Assembly: GCA_002412765.1 (NCBI GenBank)
Contig: DHVR01000015.1
Coordinates: 1 to 64,000, forward strand
Direction of reading: 5' to 3'
From: Leptolinea sp. UBA5203
Lineage (GTDB): Bacteria; Chloroflexota; Anaerolineae; Anaerolineales; Anaerolineaceae
Length of the DNA stretch: 64,000 nt
Shown: piece after piece, positions 1 through 8,882 of the stretch
How positions within the stretch are numbered: the stretch's first letter is position 1
Layout: each line of letters starts with the position of its first letter
Made by a program: the position numbers and the translations under genes
The notes under the pieces: generated by a model
What the model was told of the DNA's origin: nothing
What the model saw: only the letters and a program-made list of their open reading frames with translations
Databases searched by the model: none

Positions 1-91
1 GTCGACCTTTTTAGACGGCCGCTTTATTATGACCCACTGCAAAGAGTATCACGGAACTTTGAATGTTCCTGATTCTACAAACAACTGCCTA

Positions 92-1363
92 TTATACTCT
101 TGGGGGTGTTCCTTCAGCGTTTGCCAAAACGGCATCAATTTGGATCAAAGCATCTTTGGGCAAAGCGGATACACCAACAATTCTTCGCGCAGGAATGCCG
201 CCTGGGAAGAATGCTGCGTAAACTTCGTCCACAGCATCCATATCGGCGATATTTTTTAGGAAAACATTTACTTTAACCACATCGTCCATAGCATGGTCGA
301 TACTCTCTACAATGGCCTTGATATTCTTTAAGCATTGTTCAGCCTGTTCTTTCACCCCACCCGCTACCATTTCACCAGTTTTTGGATTTATTGGGAGTTG
401 AGCTGAAAGATGATTGTAATGAGAAAAAGCGACGGTTTGTGTAGATAAAGGGCTTATGGGAGCATTTGCCGTATTGTTTGCTTCAATAATGAGTCCATGC
501 CTGTCTTCAACAAGCTGTGGAGGCGTACCATCTCCGTGTGACACCACGGCTTCTATTTGAACCAAAGCATCCATGGGCAAAGCTGTAGCGGCAACGATGG
601 TCCGCGCAGGGAAATACGCGGCAGCCCTGGCGATAGCCGAGTCTGGGAAAAAGGTTGAATAAACTTCGTTTACAGCATCCACATCCGAGAGGGTTTTAAG
701 GAAGATGGTAATTTTAACAATATCATCAAAAGGAACGTCGATGCTTTCTAAAATCGCCTTGATGTTCTTCAAACACTGTCCAGCCTGCTCTTTGACACCA
801 CCGGCTACCAACCTGCCGGATTTTGGATCGATAGGTAATTGAGCTGAAAGATTATTGTAATGAGAAAAAGCCACAGCTTGTGAAGATAATGCGCTTGTTG
901 GCGCATTAGCCGTGTTAATGATGAGCTTTATGAGGTCGCCTGCTTGCGGCGCGTTTGGAATGGAACCTTCACCGTTTGAAATCAGGGCTTCAATTTGAAC
1001 CAAAGCATCCATGGGCAAAGCTGCAACTGCAATCATCGTCCGTGTTGGGACATAGGTGGGGAAGAATGTTTTATAAACTTCCTCAACGGCATCTAAATCT
1101 TTGATATTTTTAACGAAAACCGTGATTCTAATGACATCACTCAACGTATGGTCGATGCTGTCTAAAATGGCCTTAATATTCTTAAAACACTGTTCAGCCT
1201 GCTCTTTTACACCACCCGCTACTAATTTACCTGTTTGGGGATCGACAGGTAATTGAGCTGAAAGATTATTGTAATGAGAGAAAGCTACGGTTTGTGAATA
1301 TCGACCAAACCCATTTGGAGCCTTTTCCGTATTTCTTGCTAATACTGCGTTATAGCCGCTCAT
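92..1363 (-). CDS. Triple-domain RidA (YjgF/UK114) fusion protein
   Basis: Three complete RidA-family domains in one 423-residue chain, at about residues 18-130, 160-276 and 305-415. Ordinary RidA is a single domain of about 130 residues that forms trimers and hydrolyses reactive enamines and imines arising from PLP enzymes. The substrate-binding arginine of the family is kept in every domain (PTR at 108, PAR at 254, PAR at 393). The acidic residue near the C-terminus is Glu in the first two domains (VQIEA) and Asp in the third (IQIDA). I infer that the chain may fold as an internal pseudo-trimer. The chosen ATG follows AGGGA about ten bases upstream. An earlier in-frame ATG at 1477 would add 38 residues unlike the family. 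No signal peptide, so cytosolic. Function by family; the fusion is seen directly. Confidence 0.88.
   Translation of the reverse strand: MSGYNAVLARNTEKAPNGFGRYSQTVAFSHYNNLSAQLPVDPQTGKLVAGGVKEQAEQCFKNIKAILDSIDHTLSDVIRITVFVKNIKDLDAVEEVYKTFFPTYVPTRTMIAVAALPMDALVQIEALISNGEGSIPNAPQAGDLIKLIINTANAPTSALSSQAVAFSHYNNLSAQLPIDPKSGRLVAGGVKEQAGQCLKNIKAILESIDVPFDDIVKITIFLKTLSDVDAVNEVYSTFFPDSAIARAAAYFPARTIVAATALPMDALVQIEAVVSHGDGTPPQLVEDRHGLIIEANNTANAPISPLSTQTVAFSHYNHLSAQLPINPKTGEMVAGGVKEQAEQCLKNIKAIVESIDHAMDDVVKVNVFLKNIADMDAVDEVYAAFFPGGIPARRIVGVSALPKDALIQIDAVLANAEGTPPRV
400..1283. repeat. Three direct DNA repeats inside the RidA fusion gene
   Basis: A segment beginning gagctgaaaga and running to about gtaatgagaa occurs at about 400, 841 and 1255, giving periods of 441 and 414 bases. 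The copies differ at only one or two bases over this stretch. It encodes the conserved FSHYNNLSAQLP segment of each RidA domain. Nucleotide-level similarity suggests recent triplication or gene conversion between domains. Confidence 0.8.
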
Positions 1364-1478
1364 GATAGTATTTCCCTTTTTGGTTGAATTTTGTCGCTTG
1401 CGGAATACTCCGCAGCTTGCTGCAATGTTTGGTGGTAGCCCGGCAGTGTTCCATTTTTTGAGGTATCTGACGTTCATT

Positions 1479-1520
1479 TTTCACCTAACCCCGTGAGCTT
1501 TGCTCTGGGGTTAGGTGAAA
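1479..1520. repeat. Long intergenic hairpin between the RidA and VOC genes
   Basis: Perfect 14-base arms at 1479-1492 (tttcacctaacccc) and 1507-1520 (ggggttaggtgaaa). Between them gagc/gctc (1495-1498 and 1502-1505) pair around a three-base loop, so nearly the whole 42 bases fold into one rod. There is no T-run on either side, so it is not a typical intrinsic terminator. It lies downstream of the VOC gene and upstream of the RidA gene on the minus strand. It could be an mRNA-stabilising element or a REP-like repeat; I see no second copy in this window. Confidence 0.75.
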
Positions 1521-1649
1521 TAAAAGCTACCTGGTTATTAATAGATATATTTGGTAATAAAGGGAGTCTAATCTACGCTATAGGGTTTGTCAACAAGATC
1601 AACCGCACCACAGCCTATTGGACAAGAACAAGACCAATGGTTCTGCGAT

Positions 1650-2114
1650 TTAACCCAAAATCTGCTTCACAATCTCTTCCGGCATGGAAGTGCGTGCAGC
1701 AATTTGAGCAGCCGATAGCCCCTCTCCGGCCAACCGGAAAATTACCGCCGGCATGGGTTCACCGATCTCGACGATGTGCTCATCCGGATCGTAGAATCGG
1801 ACCACCCGCTGTCCCCAGGGCTGCTCCACCAGCGGATGAATCAGCTTTACATTTTGCGCATTTAAAACTACAAGCGCATCATCCAGATGGTCGGTTTCAA
1901 AATACAATTCCAGATTGGCATTGCCAACCGTCTTTGGGCTTCCAAAGACCATCTGATGAGCATGCTCCACCTGCCAGAGGGCAAAGCCGCCTTCAAAACC
2001 CACGTTGGGGCCGTGATCCATCAATACTTTCTGACCCAACACGGTTTCATAAAAGCGGCGCGACACCTGAATGTCTTTGACAAATAAAACGGATGAAATT
2101 AATTTAAGCTCCAT
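1650..2114 (-). CDS. VOC-superfamily (glyoxalase/bleomycin-resistance fold) protein
   Basis: A 154-residue protein with one vicinal-oxygen-chelate domain over roughly residues 1-120 (FVKDIQVSRRFYETVLGQ at the start, FYDPDEHIVEIGE near the end). These are hallmarks of the glyoxalase/dioxygenase fold; the substrate cannot be read from the sequence. The last 30 residues (GLSAAQIAARTSMPEEIV) look like a short helix-turn-helix tail, which other members of this family also carry. The start is set by GGAGGAAGCAA directly before the ATG; an upstream in-frame start adds residues that do not fit the fold. It lies about 90 bases downstream of the AraC-type regulator gene on the same strand, so co-transcription is possible. 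Confidence 0.85.
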   Translation of the reverse strand: MELKLISSVLFVKDIQVSRRFYETVLGQKVLMDHGPNVGFEGGFALWQVEHAHQMVFGSPKTVGNANLELYFETDHLDDALVVLNAQNVKLIHPLVEQPWGQRVVRFYDPDEHIVEIGEPMPAVIFRLAGEGLSAAQIAARTSMPEEIVKQILG

Positions 2115-2207
2115 TTGCTTCCTCCAATCGTTTGATATCCTGATCATACGCCCTAACAATCAGGGAGGCTTTGCAGCCCTTGCGAACCGCTTTGCATTTC
2201 TTGCGAT

Positions 2208-3107
2208 TTATGCTTGTTTGATCGGAATGCACACATCCAGCACATACTTGCCGGCTTGATAAGACTCCAGCGAGTAGTAGTACACCTCATAGGGAGGAAT
2301 TTCGTCCGGCAGAAAACCGCTTTGCGGCAGCCACAGGCGATACAAGGCGCGGAAAGTGGATTGGATCAATGCCTGATCCCCTACCACACGGCACATGGCG
2401 CGCAGGCCGGCAGGCAGATCGATGAAGCCAGCCCGACGGTCCCGCTGCATACTCTCAGGAGCTGGGATGCAGGCATAATAGCGGCATTTATCCAGAGGGG
2501 TGATATCCGGATCATCATAGCAAATGCCAACCAGATTAGTCTGGGGTGATAATAATCCCTGTGCCTGCGCCCATTCAAAGAGCTGCGTCCAGGCTTTGCC
2601 CACACTTTCTGCTCCATAGCCATGATGAGTGGCAAAATAAGCCAGATGGTACGCCGGCATGCTTTGAATGATGATCTCGGGTAAGGCAAAGGACTCCGGC
2701 AGCGCTTCGGTGGAAATTCCGGAGGCAGGGTGCAGGGATAAACGCATCAAGTCATCCGATCTGGCATAGTCGCTGGCAGAGATGCCGTAATACTTTTTAA
2801 AAGAACGCGCAAACACCGCCGAGGAAGAGAAGCCGCACTGGAAGGCGATCTCGGTAATACTCAAGGAGGCAGATTTGACCAGAAAGTTGGCAGCCTTTTC
2901 CAAGCGCAACCGATTGATATATGCCTGTGGTGTCTCGCCGGTCATGGCCTTGAAGATACGGTGAAAATGAAACGGGGAGAAGCCGGAGACAGCCGCGACC
3001 TTCGACAAATCCAGCTCCTGGGACAAATGCTGGCTGATATAGGCAATGGTCTGGTCCATACGCTGGGTATAAAGATCAGTGGATGCGTGAGGGGTTGGTT
3101 TCTGCAT
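2208..3107 (-). CDS. AraC-family transcriptional regulator with GyrI-like effector domain
   Basis: A 299-residue cytosolic regulator. Residues about 14-112 form the double helix-turn-helix of the AraC/XylS family (LSKVAAVSGFSPFHFHRIFK, then ITEIAFQCGFSSSAVFARSF). Residues about 140-299 match the GyrI-like small-molecule-binding domain, which in Rob- and BmrR-type proteins binds hydrophobic cations or drugs. The DNA-binding domain is N-terminal, as in Rob. The ligand is unknown. It is followed by a VOC-fold protein and preceded by a VanZ-like gene, a neighbourhood compatible with response to toxic compounds. No strong ribosome-binding site is visible before the ATG, so the exact start is less certain; ATG codon 17 is an alternative. 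Confidence 0.88.
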   Translation of the reverse strand: MQKPTPHASTDLYTQRMDQTIAYISQHLSQELDLSKVAAVSGFSPFHFHRIFKAMTGETPQAYINRLRLEKAANFLVKSASLSITEIAFQCGFSSSAVFARSFKKYYGISASDYARSDDLMRLSLHPASGISTEALPESFALPEIIIQSMPAYHLAYFATHHGYGAESVGKAWTQLFEWAQAQGLLSPQTNLVGICYDDPDITPLDKCRYYACIPAPESMQRDRRAGFIDLPAGLRAMCRVVGDQALIQSTFRALYRLWLPQSGFLPDEIPPYEVYYYSLESYQAGKYVLDVCIPIKQA

Positions 3108-3175
3108 ATACGGACAATTTTCTCATAATTCCTGCGGCATGTGGGATGAAAATCGGGGGACAGACAGTTCCTGTT

Positions 3176-3742
3176 TCAGGAAAGGAATTTGCGGCTGATC
3201 CAGGCCAGCAGGCGGGAACACAGCCAGAACAAGCCAAAGCCGAACAAAAATCCGCCGCTGTTCAGAATCACGTCACTGATATCCACCACCCGATAGGCCA
3301 ATTTGACCATCATGGAAATGCTTAATTGCAGAACCTCAAAACCCAGGCCGTTGACCAACAGTGCCATAAAGAACCTTTTTTTTCGCAGCTTAAACAAATA
3401 CGGCAAAATCAAACCAGCCGGAACCGTGAGCAAGAAATTGAACAGCACTTCATAAAAGACCGCCCTGCCCAACGTGTGATAGCCATAATGGAAGGGCACC
3501 CAATTGATTCGCGCCAGCACCTCCCCCATTTCACGCTGCGCCGAAGCAGCATCCATCTCCACGATGGGTATGGGGAACAAGGCCTCGCTCACCATCAACA
3601 TGCCGTACAACCAGAAAATCGTCACCACAAAAATATGTAGCCAGGAATGTCCCGCCCGGCGAAAGAGAACCAGCGCCACAAGCAGCAGGAACAGACTAGC
3701 ATAGAAAGTGAGGGGGTAGAAGTAAATCAAGATGGAATTCAT
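3176..3742 (-). CDS. VanZ-family membrane protein
   Basis: A 188-residue integral membrane protein with about five hydrophobic segments: residues ~7-27, ~35-55, ~90-112, ~120-142 and ~155-178. The arrangement, with YEVLFNFLLTVPAG, GFEVLQLSISM and a VVDISDVILNSGGFLFG stretch, matches the VanZ-like family. VanZ gives low-level teicoplanin resistance in enterococci by an unknown mechanism; most bacterial homologues have no proven role. No Shine-Dalgarno is evident before the ATG. It lies 68 bases upstream of the AraC-type regulator gene on the same strand and may be co-transcribed with it. Confidence 0.8.
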   Translation of the reverse strand: MNSILIYFYPLTFYASLFLLLVALVLFRRAGHSWLHIFVVTIFWLYGMLMVSEALFPIPIVEMDAASAQREMGEVLARINWVPFHYGYHTLGRAVFYEVLFNFLLTVPAGLILPYLFKLRKKRFFMALLVNGLGFEVLQLSISMMVKLAYRVVDISDVILNSGGFLFGFGLFWLCSRLLAWISRKFLS

Positions 3743-3873
3743 GGGACAAATGGTATCACACCCAACTTATGGGTGGGAAAAATAATGGACTTGCACCAAT
3801 GATAGGGATCGCAAGCCCAATTATATTTTAGAAGAATAAAAATATTTATTCTAATGACAGCTTTTATTTTCGC

Positions 3874-5505
3874 CTACTTCTTCGCGGCCTGATACAAGGT
3901 AAACACAGGCACACCATCAAATTCATATTCATAGACCGTGGTCTGTTTTGCCAAGGTTTGTGCAATTTCACTTTTATCAAGTTCCGGTCCAAGGGCGGTT
4001 TGGCGATGCTGAAAAAGGAACCAGTCTGCGGAATCCATGGGTTTCACTACCGGATCCGGCGCAACCTGCCCCAGGATGCTGACAACATATCCTGGAAAAA
4101 GGATTACCAGGTCCTCGCGTAAACGCCCCTGGGTTTGATAATAAATCAGTACGTCATGGCTCCAGGGATCTGCCCATATTATATCCCCTTTTTCAGCCTG
4201 CTCATTGAGGATGGGCAGTGCCAGGGTATATGTCTCACACCAGTAAGTGGTTTCCAATCCCATGCGGGTGGCGCCCGGCAGCCCGCCGACACTTTCCCCA
4301 TAATAGGATAACAAATGCGGATACAAGCGCACCATACTGACAATCTGCGGTCCAAAGGCCAGCCCAATCAGCAGCATCAACCCAATCCAACGAAAAATGG
4401 GGCGGGAGAATCGCTGGGCGAAGCTTTGCCAGCAGGTAAAGAGCCAATTAAAACCCACCCCCGCCAAACAGGCTAAAAACGGAAATGTGACCATCATCAG
4501 ACGGTCATTGTCATAAACCAAAGTTTTTCCACTGGCCAGCGCCAGCATAGGGACCAGAGCACTGAGGATCAACAATCCACCCAGCGCACGATCTTCCTTC
4601 ACTCGGAGGGTGCGAAAAATGCCAAGCATATACAGCAGGGTCAGCCCAAGGGGCAGTACAGCCCATAAAATGACAAAGGTGAAATGCCAGGGCGGCGGCA
4701 TGAAAAATTGTCCTAAATAATATTGCCCTATCAGATAATGCTCCGAGGTCATAAAAAGAAGAAATTCGATGATGCGATCCAGAGTATGCACATACATCCA
4801 CGGCCAGACGAGAAAGAAAACAAATATAGCGGTGAATCCCATGATCACGAAGCGCATCATGGTCTTCCCATCTCGCCGGAAAATCAACCACCAAACACCA
4901 AAGACCACCGGGATAAAGACAGCATTGATCTTGGTGGCCAGGGCCAGTCCCCAAACCAGACCCAACAGCAAGCCCCATGCCCAGGATTTTTTGGAAAGTA
5001 ATTTCCAGAACACAAAAGTAGTGACAAACACAGAAAAAGCCGCCGGCACATCCAGCGCCGCGAGGTGAGCATGGAAGAAAAAACGCGGCATACTGATCAA
5101 CGCTGCCACGGCTGCGAAGCCGGCTACCCTGCCAAAATCCATGGCCATCCACAAGTAAATCAAGCCCGCAAGGATAGCGACTAATAGCATATTCCCTATG
5201 CGGTGGGCGGTTAAATCATCAGTCCAGTGCTTGGTTAGAGTAAATATCGCCCCCGACCAGACTTTGTCCATCGGCGGATGCTCATGATTCACCGTCCAGC
5301 CTGATTCAATACCCTGCTCACTAAAAGCTTGGGCAGGATCAGTTAAGACATGCTTAAACCAACTCATATAGGAACGTGCCGCGGCAATATAGGACGTTTC
5401 GTCCCAGGTCAATCCGATTTGGAAAGCCGTTCCCAACAAAAGAAGAAATACTAATCCAGCCAGAAGAATCGCAATCCATATGTGTCCACTTTTATTCATC
5501 CTCAT
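3874..5505 (-). CDS. GT-C fold glycosyltransferase (GT39/ArnT-like membrane protein)
   Basis: A 543-residue polytopic membrane protein. The first transmembrane helix (residues ~9-30) is followed by TWDE (33-36), the acidic motif in the first periplasmic loop typical of dolichyl-phosphate-mannose/ArnT-type enzymes. A second polar loop has NHEHPP (73-78). About 11-12 membrane spans precede a C-terminal soluble part of ~120 residues. Such enzymes use polyprenyl-phosphate sugars to glycosylate proteins or lipids on the outer face of the membrane; the actual donor and acceptor are unknown. I prefer the ATG at 5505, downstream of AGAGGAG; a second ATG two codons later and an earlier in-frame start at 5574 are alternatives. 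Confidence 0.82.
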   Translation of the reverse strand: MRMNKSGHIWIAILLAGLVFLLLLGTAFQIGLTWDETSYIAAARSYMSWFKHVLTDPAQAFSEQGIESGWTVNHEHPPMDKVWSGAIFTLTKHWTDDLTAHRIGNMLLVAILAGLIYLWMAMDFGRVAGFAAVAALISMPRFFFHAHLAALDVPAAFSVFVTTFVFWKLLSKKSWAWGLLLGLVWGLALATKINAVFIPVVFGVWWLIFRRDGKTMMRFVIMGFTAIFVFFLVWPWMYVHTLDRIIEFLLFMTSEHYLIGQYYLGQFFMPPPWHFTFVILWAVLPLGLTLLYMLGIFRTLRVKEDRALGGLLILSALVPMLALASGKTLVYDNDRLMMVTFPFLACLAGVGFNWLFTCWQSFAQRFSRPIFRWIGLMLLIGLAFGPQIVSMVRLYPHLLSYYGESVGGLPGATRMGLETTYWCETYTLALPILNEQAEKGDIIWADPWSHDVLIYYQTQGRLREDLVILFPGYVVSILGQVAPDPVVKPMDSADWFLFQHRQTALGPELDKSEIAQTLAKQTTVYEYEFDGVPVFTLYQAAKK

Positions 5506-5865
5506 CCAAATTCCAGGCTCCTCTGAATTATAACTATCCGATATTGTAGCAAAATTTATGGCAAAGGATACCATCTATTTTGACTACCATTTTTTTGACT
5601 TTTGCTATAATAATCCTATGAATACGATTAGTCATTCATATTTTCAATAGTTCAAGTTGAGCAATCCGGTACATGAGCTTAATGTACTTTTGGAATATGG
5701 TAAGTATTTTTAAAAATCGAGAGGATGCTCATTTATTTTTATACGAACATCATCAACCATCGTAAAACACCAAAATCACTAACCAAAATTATCGCTGCAA
5801 GCATCCCTGAGCCAGCAACAATAAATCAAAATTTTCATAGACATTCATAATAGGAGTAAAAAAAA
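5506..5865. other. Divergent intergenic region with a candidate promoter
   Basis: This 360-base gap separates the minus-strand GT-C gene from the plus-strand propeller lipoprotein. An extended -10 box, TGCTATAAT, lies at 5603-5611 with TTGACT at 5580-5585 (20-base spacer). Used for the plus strand it would give a leader of about 250 bases. A small stem (gtacat/atgtac, 5669-5687) followed by TTT lies inside that leader. No open reading frame is convincing here. The promoter call is inference from consensus only. Confidence 0.4.
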
Positions 5866-7869
5866 ATGAGAAAAGGGTTCCCATTCCTATTGATATTGAT
5901 TCTGGTATTTTCCAGCATAGCGTGTTCTCTTGGTTCTAAACCAAAAGCTTCCCCAACTCCGGTAGAAACAGATGCCTGTTGTACCAATGAACCTGACATA
6001 GTTTCGGAGGTAGTAGAAACCAGTGAAGTTGAGCCATCTGCTTCAAGCCCCGCAGTTTCCGCATTAGCGCCGGGGTATTACGCCTTTACCAATGCCAATG
6101 TTGTGCGGGATCTGACTGTCTATGATGGTGTCATTCATGCAGCTACTCTCGGCGGCCTGGTTACCTGGCGCCTGGATAGTGGATATGCCATGAACTATAC
6201 ACCACTGAACGGTATGGGACATGTCAGTGCCAATGCTATCACTTATTGTGAGATACCGGAACCGCGAATTTTGGTCGGTACCTTAAGCGGAATCAGCAGT
6301 TTTGACCCAAAGACAGGATTGTGGGATAAGAACACCCTCCTGCCATCGGACCATCCGTTAAATTCAAGCAAAATTGAACGGCTATATTGTGACCAGATTA
6401 ACAATCGCCTTCTGATTGGGTATTACGGCTTAGGCATCCTGAATTTAACCAACAATGAATTCCAACAATTCACTGAGAAGGAAGGCTTGTTATGGAATTC
6501 CGTTTCGGATATCTCCGTCTCCGGCAAAGATATTTGGATCGCCAGCAGTTACAAAGGAATTGCCCGCCTTTCCAACGGCACCATCACCACCTATAGCGCA
6601 GCTAATGGTATGCCGGATGAGCGGGCCTACTCGCTCGCAATAGGCAAAGACGGTACATTGTGGGTTGGTGCATCCAGTGGATTAATGTCGTTCAAGAATA
6701 ATCAATGGAAACTCTATGGAAAGGATACAACAGCCAACCTTTCAAACATCAATGAGCTGGAAATAAGCAATGACGGCAAGCTCTGGGCTGTAACAGCCCC
6801 GTTAGGCAGTGGAAGAATTTGCCAGTTTAATCCAAACACCTCAACTTGTGAAGTGGACCTCCGTGATTCCGACAACCAAGCCATCCTCGCTTTAGCTTTG
6901 TCCGAAGATGGGAATCCTATTATCGGCACAGGTAAAGGTATCTCTGTTTTAGAGAATGAGACACTCAAATCCTATAAAACAGAAGATAATTTGGTCAGCA
7001 ATTATGTCGATTCATTTGCACTGGAACCTAATGGAGCATTATGGATTGGCACTGATGCAGGCATTCATGTGATTTCCCCCAATGATCCAAAAAAGGATTG
7101 GATTACTTTCCGCCAAACCGATATTCCTGAGATGGGTGGCAGTTGGGCAAAAGCCATGGCGTTTACCACCGACAGCACTGTATGGATTGCAATGACCAAT
7201 GGAAGTGCAAGCCGCTATCAGAACGGAGTTTGGACAAGTTACAAGGAAATTTATTCTTACGACAGCGTAGCTATTGATGGTAAGAATCGTGTCTGGTTCG
7301 GCGATGACAGCAAAGGCATCACGGTGCTTAATTCGGACGGCAGCCAGGCAATGACGTTGACCAGTGCTGATGGATTACCAGGTGACAATGTTCAGGCACT
7401 ACTATTCGACAACCAGGGCCGCATGTGGATAGGCACAAATCAAGGGCTGGCCAAATATGAAAACGACAAACTGGATATCGTTTTCGATAAAGACAGCAAA
7501 GAGATCCCAAATGTCTACATCCGTGCATTGGCGTTAGATAATAGCGGTGCATTATTGATCGGAACATTCACAGGCGTGGCTCGCTACGATGGAAATCAGG
7601 TGGAAACCCTGATCGATTTTATAAAAGATGGTTTCCAGCAAGCACGTCTGACCACACTGGCTGTCTCACCCAATGGGGATGTGTTCGCTGGTACAGACAA
7701 AGGTTTGCTTACCGGTACAGATTCGACAAAATGGAGCATGATGACAACCCAGGATGGACTCATGACGAACTATATCTCCGCACTGATTGTTGATCCCTAT
7801 GGGGCAATCTGGGTTGGTGGCGGCGGTTCCAACTTTGACGGCGGTGGTTTACTGCAAATCGTTCCATAA
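5866..7869 (+). CDS. Lipoprotein with ligand-sensor-type beta-propeller repeats
   Basis: A 667-residue exported lipoprotein: hydrophobic leader ending SSIAC with the lipid-anchor Cys at 20, then a Pro/Thr/Ser linker to about residue 65. The rest consists of repeated units of about 40-45 residues carrying LWVGASSGL, LWIGTDAGI, MWIGTNQGL and IWVGGGGSN, the signature of Reg_prop (two-component regulator propeller) repeats. In hybrid histidine kinases this domain senses sugars outside the cell. Here no kinase part follows, so it is a free surface propeller. AGGAG lies nine bases before the ATG. It heads a run of same-strand envelope genes. Binding partner unknown. Confidence 0.85.
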   Translation: MRKGFPFLLILILVFSSIACSLGSKPKASPTPVETDACCTNEPDIVSEVVETSEVEPSASSPAVSALAPGYYAFTNANVVRDLTVYDGVIHAATLGGLVTWRLDSGYAMNYTPLNGMGHVSANAITYCEIPEPRILVGTLSGISSFDPKTGLWDKNTLLPSDHPLNSSKIERLYCDQINNRLLIGYYGLGILNLTNNEFQQFTEKEGLLWNSVSDISVSGKDIWIASSYKGIARLSNGTITTYSAANGMPDERAYSLAIGKDGTLWVGASSGLMSFKNNQWKLYGKDTTANLSNINELEISNDGKLWAVTAPLGSGRICQFNPNTSTCEVDLRDSDNQAILALALSEDGNPIIGTGKGISVLENETLKSYKTEDNLVSNYVDSFALEPNGALWIGTDAGIHVISPNDPKKDWITFRQTDIPEMGGSWAKAMAFTTDSTVWIAMTNGSASRYQNGVWTSYKEIYSYDSVAIDGKNRVWFGDDSKGITVLNSDGSQAMTLTSADGLPGDNVQALLFDNQGRMWIGTNQGLAKYENDKLDIVFDKDSKEIPNVYIRALALDNSGALLIGTFTGVARYDGNQVETLIDFIKDGFQQARLTTLAVSPNGDVFAGTDKGLLTGTDSTKWSMMTTQDGLMTNYISALIVDPYGAIWVGGGGSNFDGGGLLQIVP

Positions 7870-7922
7870 TCATTTTTTGATCCGCAGATGGCACAACTGT
7901 CTGCGTAAGGACGGGTACACAA

Positions 7923-8882
7923 ATGAATCAAGTTGGGAATATAATCGTAACCAATACCAAACGGCGGTTATTAATCGGCTGCCTCACTCTTCTAATCGGT
8001 ATTCCAGTAATTTGTTGCGGCTTCTACGTCTTTTTTAATGTCCTCTTCCCCATGCTTGATGCCATGGCGAAAAGTGAGAGCGGCGACAATAATGCCATTG
8101 TGTATTTCCTGGCAGGCATTGCAATTCTGGCGACACTATTCTTGTTTGGGATCCCGTTGCTGATCGCAGTTCTTACCATCCGCAAGCGTGCACAATATCT
8201 GGATGGAATATTTCTTCCACTCGGACTGAAAGGTGAGATGTATCTACTCTATGGCCGGCACTATTGGGGTCAGTTGGGCGGCAGGGAAGTGGATGTTTAC
8301 TTTTACCGCGGTCCAACCCTGGAAGTTCGGATGATCACGGCGGGAACCACTCGTTTTCAGGTGATGCCCAAGAGTTCCATCCCAGTAGTTATGGCTGGTG
8401 CGCTCAACAAAGGGGCCATGCCCGCCCCCGTACCCGAATTGGAACCCTATTCCATCTACCCGCTGGATGAGACCTGGACACGTACCCTCTTGCAGGAATC
8501 ACGAGCAACAGCAGCCATACTCACCCTAATGACCAAAGGCCTGGATTGGGCACTCTTCCGGCATGTGGAAGTGCAACCCGGCGCTGTCCTGCTATTTATT
8601 AACCGTTCAAAGAAGCTTTTCAGCAATCTATCCCAATTGAATGAGGTGCAGCCCTGGCTATCTGCCTTGAAGGATTTGGCAGAAGCAATCGATGCCCAAC
8701 CCCAGCCGGAAATCACTGCCCAACCCATGCGCTCAACTTCCCGCGAATCCCGCCAAAAAAGAAGTCGGTGGACAACTTATATCATCCTCTTTATTATTTT
8801 CGGTATGCCATTGTGTTTTATAGCCATCGCAGCCCTGGTTTATTTCCTAGTAACCCTGTTACCAAGCTCAGGAGGCTTTTGA
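7923..8882 (+). CDS. Membrane protein of unknown function, three predicted spans
   Basis: I do not recognise a family for this 319-residue protein. It has two N-terminal membrane spans (residues ~15-42 and ~57-85), a soluble middle region of about 190 residues and a C-terminal span (~287-315). A basic stretch (RESRQKRSR) precedes the last helix. The middle contains YLLYGRHYWGQLGGREVDVY, which may be a small beta domain. It starts 53 bases after the propeller lipoprotein, and its stop codon overlaps the next gene's start (TGATG), so these two are almost certainly translationally coupled. Role probably structural or sensory at the membrane; this is inference. Confidence 0.78.
   Translation: MNQVGNIIVTNTKRRLLIGCLTLLIGIPVICCGFYVFFNVLFPMLDAMAKSESGDNNAIVYFLAGIAILATLFLFGIPLLIAVLTIRKRAQYLDGIFLPLGLKGEMYLLYGRHYWGQLGGREVDVYFYRGPTLEVRMITAGTTRFQVMPKSSIPVVMAGALNKGAMPAPVPELEPYSIYPLDETWTRTLLQESRATAAILTLMTKGLDWALFRHVEVQPGAVLLFINRSKKLFSNLSQLNEVQPWLSALKDLAEAIDAQPQPEITAQPMRSTSRESRQKRSRWTTYIILFIIFGMPLCFIAIAALVYFLVTLLPSSGGF

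Noticed and set aside
1364..1477. 38-residue N-terminal extension of the RidA fusion
   Set aside because: It lies upstream of a better ribosome-binding site, is unlike RidA, and its ATG adjoins the long hairpin.
1493..2080. A 195-codon open frame on the plus strand
   Set aside because: It runs antisense through the VOC-fold gene, has no ribosome-binding site and shows low-complexity Pro/Arg composition.
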